NCBI GenBank assembly: GCA_009778325.1
Contig: WRJZ01000046.1
Span: 1 to 64,000, forward strand
Reading direction: 5' to 3'
DNA: 64,000 nucleotides
Source: Candidatus Endomicrobium neocapritermitis
Lineage (GTDB): Bacteria > Elusimicrobiota > Endomicrobiia > Endomicrobiales > Endomicrobiaceae
A program made the position numbers and the translations under genes. Shown here piece after piece: positions 36,832 through 44,780 of the stretch. The first letter of the stretch is position 1; each line of letters begins with the position of its first letter. The notes beneath the pieces are model-generated. The model saw only the letters and a list, made by a program, of their open reading frames with translations. It was not told the origin of the DNA and did not search any database.

Positions 36832-37803
36832 ATGAGTAATAATTTAACAACCTACAACCATAATCAAAATTGTTTTTTTGAATCTCTGCAAACAATATTA
36901 AAGAGAAAAATAGGACGCTCTTGGAGTAACTTTATAGTAAACAGACATTGGAATTTTATATATCACATCAAGAATATGGACTATACGACAGTAAATATTT
37001 CATATGGAACATTTGACGATGTATTAAATTCATTAAAGATGCTTGAAAAAATTGAATTCCAAATCGTAAGCTCACAAAAAGAATGCCTAATAGAATATAT
37101 TGAAAAGAATCAGCCAGCTATGGTTTGCGGAGATACATTCTTTCTAAAATTCTTTCCTAAAAGAGTAGGACATGACATACATGTTTTTATAATTGAAAAA
37201 ATTGATAAAGCTCGTCAAAAAGTTTTAATAACCTGTTCAAAACCTTTTAGAGGCTGGATACCGTTAAAAGAATTAGAAATTGCAAGAAATTCAAATATAA
37301 GCGCAACTATGATTCAAAACAAATGGTTTAAACTGATTAATTTCAACGAAAATATCAAGGAAACAAATCTTCGCAAATATATATTTGAAGCAATACAGAT
37401 AAACATAAAATCAATGAATAACAATGATAATAAATACTACGGCATTCAAGGAATGACAAACTTTATAGAAGACTTAACTTATTTTTTTAATAATCTGGAA
37501 AAGAATCAGATTGATCAACTTCTAAGAAATATTTTTAAGTCATCGAAAACTATTGTCGAAGAACGCAAAAGATATTTATGCTTCCTTTATGAAATATCAA
37601 AAACAAAATTATATAAGACAAAAGATTTAATAAATTTATATAAAAAATTGACGTTCTCTTGGGATATATTGAGAAGTTTATGCTTAAAAAAAACTTTAGT
37701 CAATAATATAAGCAATGAAATGATAATAAATAAATTTAATACTTTATTACAAGAAGAAAAAAAAGCATTAAAAATGTTGGATAATATATTTAAATTAGGA
37801 TAA
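36832..37803 (+). CDS. BtrH-like acyltransferase/C39-like protein
   Basis: A 323-residue soluble protein. The N-terminal ~150 residues fit the BtrH_N pattern: Cys14 in HNQNCFFESLQ, an 'LKMLEKIEF...AMVCGD' middle, and GHDIHVFIIE with the partner His. The known member BtrH moves an acyl group from an acyl carrier protein to the aminoglycoside ribostamycin. The C-terminal half is helical (possibly DUF4872-like). It is the first gene after promoter P1, and an acyl carrier protein, a loading ligase and a ketoreductase follow in the same operon. This supports a role in transferring an ACP-bound acyl unit. A peptidase-like function cannot be excluded. Confidence 0.65.
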   Translation: MSNNLTTYNHNQNCFFESLQTILKRKIGRSWSNFIVNRHWNFIYHIKNMDYTTVNISYGTFDDVLNSLKMLEKIEFQIVSSQKECLIEYIEKNQPAMVCGDTFFLKFFPKRVGHDIHVFIIEKIDKARQKVLITCSKPFRGWIPLKELEIARNSNISATMIQNKWFKLINFNENIKETNLRKYIFEAIQINIKSMNNNDNKYYGIQGMTNFIEDLTYFFNNLEKNQIDQLLRNIFKSSKTIVEERKRYLCFLYEISKTKLYKTKDLINLYKKLTFSWDILRSLCLKKTLVNNISNEMIINKFNTLLQEEKKALKMLDNIFKLG

Positions 37804-37810
37804 TAAACTT

Positions 37811-38509
37811 ATGGCTATTAAAAATTTAACTACCGTATTAGATCAATTTGTTTTAGTAGATTTAAGAGAGTATTTTAACAATGATGCATTTTCGCATGAT
37901 TATCTGAAATGTGATGGAAATTTTGATTCAGGCGGCGCAACTTATCCCGCAGAAGAACTACCAAGATCTAATTCAATTATATGCAATAATGGAATACCAT
38001 TTTTCTTTCCTTCTAAAAACGACGGTTTCCTAAATAATATGGCTCTAAATGGACAAACTATTTGCATCCCAAACGATATATATAAATGTATACATATTTT
38101 AGGAGCTGTTGAAGGAAGCGGTGGCGAAGTGTATGAGGAAGAAGTAACAATTTCTTTTGAAAACGGCACATATAAAACGGTAATTTTAAAGTTAAGTAAC
38201 TGGCTGTTACCTGCAAAGTATAACGAAATCCCAGCTTTTTATTGCAGCCACTTGCATTATCCGGATATGGGACAAATTCCTAATGCCAACACTAAAATCC
38301 AAAATATAAAAACATATATCGATGACAGAAACATCAGTTATCAAACGCAATACGATAAACAATCCGATATTGAAAATATTAACAAAAATATTTGGCGTCC
38401 GAGAATCTGGTTGCAAAAAACAACATTTAAATTTAAACAAGAAATAGTCGCTCTAACGTTTATGGAAAACATAAATTTCCATATATTTTCTATGACTCTT
38501 GAAAAATAA
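37811..38509 (+). CDS. Beta-sandwich protein A (glycosidase-accessory-type domain, cytoplasmic)
   Basis: A 232-residue protein consisting of one domain: VDLREYFNNDAFS, CDGNFDSGGATYPAEELP (residues ~35-52), 'NGIPFFFPS', 'GQTICIPNDIYKCIHILGAV', 'LSNWL', and the last strand NFHIFSMTL. This pattern is known to me as an accessory module of secreted glycosidases ('NNDG...DGDFDG.G..Y.AE.LP...HVFA'). Here it stands alone with no signal peptide. A second copy is at 53787-54512 in the opposite operon. It is 7 bases after the BtrH-like gene. The function is unknown; sugar or product binding is a possibility. Confidence 0.65.
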   Translation: MAIKNLTTVLDQFVLVDLREYFNNDAFSHDYLKCDGNFDSGGATYPAEELPRSNSIICNNGIPFFFPSKNDGFLNNMALNGQTICIPNDIYKCIHILGAVEGSGGEVYEEEVTISFENGTYKTVILKLSNWLLPAKYNEIPAFYCSHLHYPDMGQIPNANTKIQNIKTYIDDRNISYQTQYDKQSDIENINKNIWRPRIWLQKTTFKFKQEIVALTFMENINFHIFSMTLEK

Positions 38510-38515
38510 AAACCT

Positions 38516-39979
38516 ATGTTAATAAAAGATATACTACTAAGACAAAAAAGTAATGATAATCTGGCGGTTACTTTCGGCAAAGAAAAATTAACCTATAGAC
38601 AATTATTTGAATTTGTGCAAAAAAATGCTGACAAATTAAAAATATATGCAAGCAATTCGCATAATATAGGATTATTGTTGCCGAACTCCTCAAACTATAT
38701 AATAGGCCTATTTACTATATTATTTTTGGACAAGGCGGCAGTTCCTCTTGAAGCAAGTATAAAAAAATCGGAACTTAAAAACATTATTAATTATTGCGAT
38801 ATAAATTTGATTATTACGGATACCAAGCACAAAAAATTACTTACGGATGTTGAAAATATTAATATATTTGATATTGAAACAAACACATTGGAAATCAACA
38901 GCCAGTCTTGCATTAAATGTGATTTACAAACACATTTTGACGATGTGACTATGCTGATGCACACTTCCGGAAGTTCAGACAAACCAAAAAGAGTAATGCT
39001 TACAAATAGAAATATAATTTCTAATATAGAAGCTAATATTGAAGCTTTGAATATTAAAGAAAATGACAAAACCTTAATATCCTTACCTATGTATTTTTCA
39101 TATTGCAATACAGCTCAATTGCTCAGTCATATGTACGTAGGCGCTCAAATAGTCATTCTGGATACTATCTTTTTACCTCATATATTCTTTTCAATTGTAG
39201 AGAAAGAAAAAATTACAAATTTTATGACAGTTCCTACAATAATAAAAACACTGTTAAACTATTCTAATCAAAAAACTATTCAATCTTTAAAATGGATTTC
39301 TATCGGCGGCGCTCCGATTGACAATGAAACTTTTAAAAAATTAATCGAATCTTTTAAAGATATCGAATTTATAAAAACATACGGTTTAACCGAAGCTTCT
39401 CCGAGAGTATCAACATTGCTTAGTAAAGATTGTCGTACAAAAACAGCTTCAATAGGCAAACCTATGAAAGGAATAGAAGTCAAAATTATTTTAGAAAACG
39501 GAAATGAAGCGAAAGAATATGAAAAAGGCGAGTTATCGCTAAAAGGCGATAATGTAATGAAAGGATACTATAAAAATACGCAGGAAACGGCAAAAACGAT
39601 TAAAGACGGATGGCTGCATACCGGAGACATCGGATATTATGATGAGGAGGGTTTTATATATTTATCAGGAAGAAAGAAGAATATTATAATCTCAAACGGC
39701 ATTAATATTTATCCAGAAGAAATAGAAGACGTATTAATGTCGCACCATGCGGTTGAGCAAGCTTATGTTTACGGCATATTGAACGAAACTTATGGAGAAA
39801 TCCCGGAGGCAAAAATTGTCATAAAAAAAGAAACCGCCATAAGCGATATGGAGCTGTTACAATATTGTAGAGAAAAACTTTCGGATTATAAAATACCGGC
39901 CAAAATAATTTTTGTCGATAAATTACAATATACGAATAATATGAAAATTAAGAGAACGGAGAGTTTAAATGTTAAATAA
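38516..39979 (+). CDS. Acyl/aminoacyl adenylate-forming ligase
   Basis: A 487-residue ANL-superfamily enzyme that activates a carboxylic acid as AMP ester and probably loads it on the ACP encoded next. Core motifs are seen: HTSGSSDKPKR (~147-157, A3), YGLTEASPR (~293, A5), HTGDIGYY (~366, A7), GRKKNIIISNGINIYPEEIE (~383, A8) and the C-terminal catalytic Lys in NNMKIKR (~477). There is no fused carrier or condensation domain. The stop overlaps the ACP start by 11 bases, so the two are coupled. The substrate is not predictable by eye. Confidence 0.85.
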   Translation: MLIKDILLRQKSNDNLAVTFGKEKLTYRQLFEFVQKNADKLKIYASNSHNIGLLLPNSSNYIIGLFTILFLDKAAVPLEASIKKSELKNIINYCDINLIITDTKHKKLLTDVENINIFDIETNTLEINSQSCIKCDLQTHFDDVTMLMHTSGSSDKPKRVMLTNRNIISNIEANIEALNIKENDKTLISLPMYFSYCNTAQLLSHMYVGAQIVILDTIFLPHIFFSIVEKEKITNFMTVPTIIKTLLNYSNQKTIQSLKWISIGGAPIDNETFKKLIESFKDIEFIKTYGLTEASPRVSTLLSKDCRTKTASIGKPMKGIEVKIILENGNEAKEYEKGELSLKGDNVMKGYYKNTQETAKTIKDGWLHTGDIGYYDEEGFIYLSGRKKNIIISNGINIYPEEIEDVLMSHHAVEQAYVYGILNETYGEIPEAKIVIKKETAISDMELLQYCREKLSDYKIPAKIIFVDKLQYTNNMKIKRTESLNVK

Positions 39980-40229
39980 GGATATCAATAATGAGTTGAA
40001 AAAAATAATAGTAAAAAATTCAAGATTAAAAACCTCAGTGGCAAATATATCAGATAACTCAGATCTAATTAACGATTTTGGATATGATTCCGTATCGCTT
40101 ATAGAACTTATAGTAAACATAGAGCAAACTTTTAATATAACGTTTAATTACGATATGCTTTCCATAGATATCATTTCCAACTTCAAAAATTTATGCGATT
40201 GTATAAAAACAACATTAAAAAATTCGTAG
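39969..40229 (+). CDS. Free-standing acyl carrier protein
   Basis: An 86-residue acidic helical protein with GYDSVSLIEL; Ser41 is the expected phosphopantetheine attachment site. It is coupled to the ligase upstream and sits 9 bases before the ketoreductase. In this setting it is more likely a dedicated carrier of the cluster than the fatty-acid ACP. No ketosynthase and no phosphopantetheinyl transferase are in the window. Confidence 0.88.
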   Translation: MLNKDINNELKKIIVKNSRLKTSVANISDNSDLINDFGYDSVSLIELIVNIEQTFNITFNYDMLSIDIISNFKNLCDCIKTTLKNS

Positions 40230-40238
40230 GAGTTCGTT

Positions 40239-40964
40239 ATGAATATTTCTGTTAAAGGAAAAACAATAGTAATCACAGGAGCAAGCAGAGGAATAGGAAA
40301 ATTTTTGGCTTATAAGTTTGCGAAAGAGCAAGCAAATGTCATAGTAAATTTCAAAAATTCAACAGATGCCGCAAATAATTTTATAAAAGAATTGAACTCA
40401 TTTAATAAAAATTGCATAGCAATACAGGCAGACGTTTCCGATCAAACCGATGTTAAAAAACTTAGAGATAAAGTTATCAAACGATTCGGCAGCATAGACA
40501 CTCTAATTAATAATGCCGGAGTATCAACAGCCAATCCAATCCCCATCATGAAAATAGAGGAATGGGAAGAAGTTATAGATACGAATTTAAAAAGCGTTTT
40601 TTTAACAAGTCGTATATTTGGTATTGAGATGATAAAAAAGCAAAGAGGTAAAATTATAAATATAAGTTCTTTACTTGGGCAAACAGGCAAAGAAAGCCTT
40701 TCTAACTATTCCGCTTCTAAAGCCGGAGTTATAGGTTTTACAAAATCAATGGCTAAAGAAATGGCAAAATTCAATATATGCGTAAATGCAATATGTCCCG
40801 GATTTATTGCGACAGATTTAAACAAATGCACTAAAGAAATGAAATCAAGTAAAGAAAATATTCAAAAAATGGAAGAACTTGCAAATTTTATTATCTATTT
40901 GTCTTCTGACTATTGCAACCATATAAATGGACAAATATTTAACGTAGATTCAAGAATAACATGA
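40239..40964 (+). CDS. Short-chain dehydrogenase/3-oxoacyl-ACP reductase-like
   Basis: A 241-residue SDR enzyme close to FabG. The NAD(P)-binding motif TGASRGIG (~12-19), NNAG (~90), and the catalytic Ser143-Tyr157-Lys161 set (ISS, then YSASK) are intact. FabG is usually a tetramer reducing beta-ketoacyl-ACP; here it should reduce (or oxidise) a group on the ACP-bound intermediate. A GGAG site precedes it. It is the last gene of the first operon; the next 130 bases hold promoter P2. Confidence 0.88.
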   Translation: MNISVKGKTIVITGASRGIGKFLAYKFAKEQANVIVNFKNSTDAANNFIKELNSFNKNCIAIQADVSDQTDVKKLRDKVIKRFGSIDTLINNAGVSTANPIPIMKIEEWEEVIDTNLKSVFLTSRIFGIEMIKKQRGKIINISSLLGQTGKESLSNYSASKAGVIGFTKSMAKEMAKFNICVNAICPGFIATDLNKCTKEMKSSKENIQKMEELANFIIYLSSDYCNHINGQIFNVDSRIT

Positions 40965-40992
40965 CAATCTTCATTTTTTTTGCAAATTAATA

Positions 40993-41030
40993 TTGATTAT
41001 TAGTCCTATTTTGTATATATTATTAGTCAT
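40993..41030 (+). promoter_or_regulatory. Cluster promoter P2 with paired TWAGTC half-sites
   Basis: -35 TTGATT (40993-40998), 17-base spacer, -10 TATATT (41016-41021). Half-sites TTAGTCCTAT (from 41000) and TTAGTCATAT (from 41023) are 23 bases apart, as in P1. It drives the operon beginning with the B12-type radical SAM gene. Confidence 0.75.
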
Positions 41031-41106
41031 ATAATGTATTTTTGTAATTGAATGCTTATTAGCTTTTTTTGATTTTTATTACTTTAATTTAATAAGGATG
41101 TGTATC

Positions 41107-42405
41107 ATGTCAGACATTTTAATAGTATGGCCAGATGAACAATATGTGATGAAAACCCATACAAAGATTCCAAAAAGATGGGCATATTTAATTGAAATAG
41201 TTTCTTATCTAGAAAAATTCACGCAATATTCTTATGATGTTGTAGACTGCTTGGATCCAAAGTTTAGCATAGGCGAAGTTATGGGATTAGTAGCAAAAAA
41301 TAAATATAAGTTAGTTATTTGTGTTAGTAGAATTGAGAATATAGTTTCAGTTTCATTTCTCTCAGATAAAATAAAAAAGATTTTGCCAAATACCAATATC
41401 CTATTATATGGTGACATATGCGCATATGCCCCCAATTATTTCAAAAATAATCTTAATATTGATGCCATTGTCACTTGCGGAGATTGGGAGATATCAATAT
41501 CTGAATATGCAGATTATATTTTTGGCAAAAAACAGCTGGATGAAGTTACAGGGATAACTTATAAACAATCCAGCATCTGGCATTCACATAAAAAAGGCAA
41601 TTACGTTTCTGACTGGGAACTTCCAAATACGCAAAGCAAATATTTATTTGACTTAAATACTTATAATACTATAACAAATAATGAAATAACATTATCTGTT
41701 GGCAGAGGCTGTCCATTTGATTGTAAATTCTGCACGGCAGTTATTACGTTTGGATTAAAAGACAGAAGAAAAAAACCTGAAGAAATCGTTGCGTATATGA
41801 AAGAAAACAGCAAGAAATTCAAATCTTTCAAACTTTTTTCCCCTACATTAACCTATAACACGGAATGGGTTAAAACTTTTTGTTCTATGTTGATAAAAGA
41901 AAATTTAAATATTCCATGGTGCGGAACAACAAGAATAGACACACTAAATGACGATGAAATGAAAAAGCTTATTGTAAAAAGCGGATGTTATAAGCTTGCT
42001 ATAGGCTTTGAAACATTAGATTTGGACTCCTCTCATGTCTTAAGCAAGCACAAAGAGGCTAATTTTTTAGAAAAAGCTGAATCCACGGTTAAGTTTTTTA
42101 CTTCAAACAAGGTAGAAATTAATTCTCTTATGATGCTTGGCATAAAAGGGCAAACAAGAGAAAATATTTGTTTATCATTTTCAAAACTTCAAGAATGGGG
42201 AGCAAACATAAGAGCTTCGGCATACTCTCCTAGAGAATACATAAGAGAATGGGATGCCGACTCAACAAAAAACTTAAGTTTTGATGAGATCATGGCTTTC
42301 GATAAAATGACATATTTAAATAATGAAATACCGGGTGTATCTTATTCACAATTTCTTGACCTTGTCTACAACACAGAAAATTATAAAAAAATACTAAATT
42401 ACTAA
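41107..42405 (+). CDS. B12-binding-type radical SAM enzyme
   Basis: A 432-residue enzyme. The N-terminal ~140 residues have the Rossmann-like layout of a cobalamin-binding domain (ILIVWPDEQ, then LLYGDICAY) but the usual DxHxxG box is not obvious, so B12 binding is uncertain. The radical SAM core has Cys202, Cys206 and Cys209 in GCPFDCKFC. Such proteins are often methyltransferases or ring-forming enzymes. I use the ATG at 41107 because AAGGA is correctly spaced from it; the ATG at 41098 would touch that site. First gene of the second cluster operon. Confidence 0.8.
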   Translation: MSDILIVWPDEQYVMKTHTKIPKRWAYLIEIVSYLEKFTQYSYDVVDCLDPKFSIGEVMGLVAKNKYKLVICVSRIENIVSVSFLSDKIKKILPNTNILLYGDICAYAPNYFKNNLNIDAIVTCGDWEISISEYADYIFGKKQLDEVTGITYKQSSIWHSHKKGNYVSDWELPNTQSKYLFDLNTYNTITNNEITLSVGRGCPFDCKFCTAVITFGLKDRRKKPEEIVAYMKENSKKFKSFKLFSPTLTYNTEWVKTFCSMLIKENLNIPWCGTTRIDTLNDDEMKKLIVKSGCYKLAIGFETLDLDSSHVLSKHKEANFLEKAESTVKFFTSNKVEINSLMMLGIKGQTRENICLSFSKLQEWGANIRASAYSPREYIREWDADSTKNLSFDEIMAFDKMTYLNNEIPGVSYSQFLDLVYNTENYKKILNY

Positions 42406-42419
42406 GTTATTGAACCCAA

Positions 42420-43025
42420 ATGAAACATATTTTTTTTGATATAGGCAATGTATTAATTAAATTTAAACTCATGTCCTTTCTGAAAGCTTTTAATAATTCA
42501 GAGCTTGATGAAAGTTTTTTAAATTGCCTTGATATGGCCTTTTTAGGGGAAGCACCAGAAGACAATATTATTATGTCCATGAACAAATTGGCAGGAAAGG
42601 ACATATTTGCCTTTTATGAAGAGACTAAATTCAAGAACTCTTGGATTCAAATAAATAATGAACTATTTGAAATAATACGCAATTATTCCGATAAATTTAA
42701 ATATGGGATTATATCTGACTTATGGTGTGTTCCCTATAAGATAATAACCGCAGAGTACCCATCTTTTTTTTCTCATTTTCCACAAAATAACATTTTTATT
42801 TCTTATAAAACAGGGTTTTCAAAAAGAGAACATGGCGCACAAGTTTTTGAAAACGTATTAAATACTTTAGATATTGCTCCAGGAAATATATTATATATTG
42901 ATGATGACTTTGAAAATGTAAAAAATGCCCAATTGGTTAATATGAACGCTATATGTTATAATATTGATGACAAAGCATCTAATAAACAATTATTACAAAA
43001 AATAGCTTTTTTTTATAACAGTTAA
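42420..43025 (+). CDS. HAD-family phosphatase
   Basis: A 201-residue haloacid-dehalogenase-type hydrolase, subfamily IA. The nucleophile Asp7 is in FFDIGNVL, a variant with Gly at the usual second Asp as in YihX-type sugar phosphatases. Motif II is in ISDLW, the Lys in SYKTGFSKRE, and motif IV in LYIDDDFENV. It probably removes phosphate from a cluster intermediate. It follows the radical SAM gene by 14 bases. Confidence 0.85.
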   Translation: MKHIFFDIGNVLIKFKLMSFLKAFNNSELDESFLNCLDMAFLGEAPEDNIIMSMNKLAGKDIFAFYEETKFKNSWIQINNELFEIIRNYSDKFKYGIISDLWCVPYKIITAEYPSFFSHFPQNNIFISYKTGFSKREHGAQVFENVLNTLDIAPGNILYIDDDFENVKNAQLVNMNAICYNIDDKASNKQLLQKIAFFYNS

Positions 43026-43075
43026 TTTGTATATTTTCATATATAAAATAATTTTAAATTCATAGGAAACAAAAA

Positions 43076-44776
43076 ATGAAACATTTAATCACTAGCGCTC
43101 TACCATATATCAATGGAATTAAGCATCTAGGAAATCTTGTCGGCTCTATGCTTCCTGCAGATGTTTATGCGCGTTATTTAAGGTCTCGCGATAATGAGGT
43201 TTTGTTCATATGCGCAACAGATGAGCACGGCGCTGCAACAGAAATAGCAGCTGCTAAAGCCAACATTCCCGTTGAGGAATTTTGTCGAATTCAACATGAA
43301 CTTCAAAAGAACGTTGGAGAACGTTTTTGGCTATCATTTGATTATTTTGGTAGAAGTTCAAGCGAAAACAACACACTGTTAACTCAATATATCGCAAAAA
43401 AACTTGAAGAAAACGGCTACATTGCAGAACGCACAATAAAACAATTTTATTCCAATACCGATAAAATGTTTCTGCCGGACAGATATGTGGAAGGAACTTG
43501 CCCGCATTGCGGATATTTGAATGCTAGAGGAGACCAATGCGAAAACTGCACCCGTGTTCTTGATCCTGAAGAACTTATCAATCCCCGCTCAGCAATATCT
43601 TCCAGTACAGATATTGAACTCAAAGAAACAAAACATTTATTTTTATTGCAATCGAAACTTGCAGATCAATTGGAAACATGGCTGCACAAACAAGACTCAT
43701 GGCCCAAATTAGTGCGTTCAATTGCAGACAAATGGCTTAAAGAAGGCTTGCTGGACAGAGCAATAACAAGAGATCTTAAATGGGGAGTACCCATAAATAA
43801 ACCTGGTTTTGAAAACAAAGTTTTCTACGTGTGGTTTGACGCACCGATAGCCTATATTTCCACAACAAAGGATTGGGCAGAACACAATGGACAAGATTGG
43901 CATCAATGGTGGGACTCCAAGGAACAAAAACAAGGGAATGTAAGATATACTCAGTTTATGGCAAAAGATAATATTCCTTTTCATACAATCACATTTCCGT
44001 CTACAATAATAGGGTCAGGCGAAGAATTTTTACTTCCTGATTATATAAAAGGCGTAAATTGGCTTAACTATTACGGCGGCAAATTTTCAACAAGCCAAAA
44101 ACGCGGAATATTTATGGATCAAGCAATAAATTTATATCCTTCAGATTACTGGCGCTATTATTTGATGAGCAACATACCTGAAACCGATGATGTAAGCTTT
44201 TCATGGGAATTATTCGCTTCTTGTGTAAACAAAGATTTATGCGGAGTTTTAGGAAACTTTTTTAACCGTTCATTTAAAATGTTATCTCAATATTTTGGTA
44301 CTGTTATTCCTGAAGGAGGAACTGAATCGGAACATGAAGAAAAATTAGTGCATGGCTTATGTGATTTTAAAAAAGAATATGAACACCATTTAGATAACTT
44401 GGAATTTAGAAAAGCTGCAATTGCATTGCGCAATATATGGAAGCTGGCAAATGAATATTGTGACGCAAGGGCACCGTGGAAAGCGTCCAAGGAAGGCCGT
44501 ATGGAAGACGTTGCAATTTGTATGCGTTACCTTGTTAATATGCAAAGAATTATCAGCATATTAAGCGCCCCATTTATACCGGAATTCGCGAAAATAACAG
44601 CAGACAACTTAAGTTTATTAGAAAATGAAAGAGCATGGACTACAGATGATATCTCTGTAGAATTAAAAAGTCTTGTCCCTGGAAGAGAAATAAAAGATCC
44701 AGGGATACTGCTTTTTAACCGCATTCTGCCCGAAGATGTAGAAAAGTACAAACAAAAATTTGGTTCCCAAGATTAA
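43076..44776 (+). CDS. metG: Methionyl-tRNA synthetase inside the biosynthetic operon
   Basis: A 566-residue class I synthetase that charges tRNA-Met. Catalytic HLGN (17-20) and a zinc knuckle (CPHC...CENC, ~141-157) are present. The second ATP motif reads KFSTS (336-340) in place of KMSKS, a known variant class. The anticodon-binding helical domain is present; the C-terminal tRNA-binding (EMAP-like) domain is absent. The gene sits between the HAD phosphatase and an aminotransferase fusion with the ribosome start of the next gene only 5 bases after its stop. Whether it is the cell's only MetRS cannot be told. Self-resistance or supply of Met-tRNA to the pathway are possible. Confidence 0.9.
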   Translation: MKHLITSALPYINGIKHLGNLVGSMLPADVYARYLRSRDNEVLFICATDEHGAATEIAAAKANIPVEEFCRIQHELQKNVGERFWLSFDYFGRSSSENNTLLTQYIAKKLEENGYIAERTIKQFYSNTDKMFLPDRYVEGTCPHCGYLNARGDQCENCTRVLDPEELINPRSAISSSTDIELKETKHLFLLQSKLADQLETWLHKQDSWPKLVRSIADKWLKEGLLDRAITRDLKWGVPINKPGFENKVFYVWFDAPIAYISTTKDWAEHNGQDWHQWWDSKEQKQGNVRYTQFMAKDNIPFHTITFPSTIIGSGEEFLLPDYIKGVNWLNYYGGKFSTSQKRGIFMDQAINLYPSDYWRYYLMSNIPETDDVSFSWELFASCVNKDLCGVLGNFFNRSFKMLSQYFGTVIPEGGTESEHEEKLVHGLCDFKKEYEHHLDNLEFRKAAIALRNIWKLANEYCDARAPWKASKEGRMEDVAICMRYLVNMQRIISILSAPFIPEFAKITADNLSLLENERAWTTDDISVELKSLVPGREIKDPGILLFNRILPEDVEKYKQKFGSQD

Positions 44777-44780
44777 ACTT

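Noticed and set aside
44760-44780. TTG start for the nucleotidyltransferase-aminotransferase gene
   Set aside because: It would overlap the metG stop with no ribosome site; the ATG at 44781 fits the domain start better.
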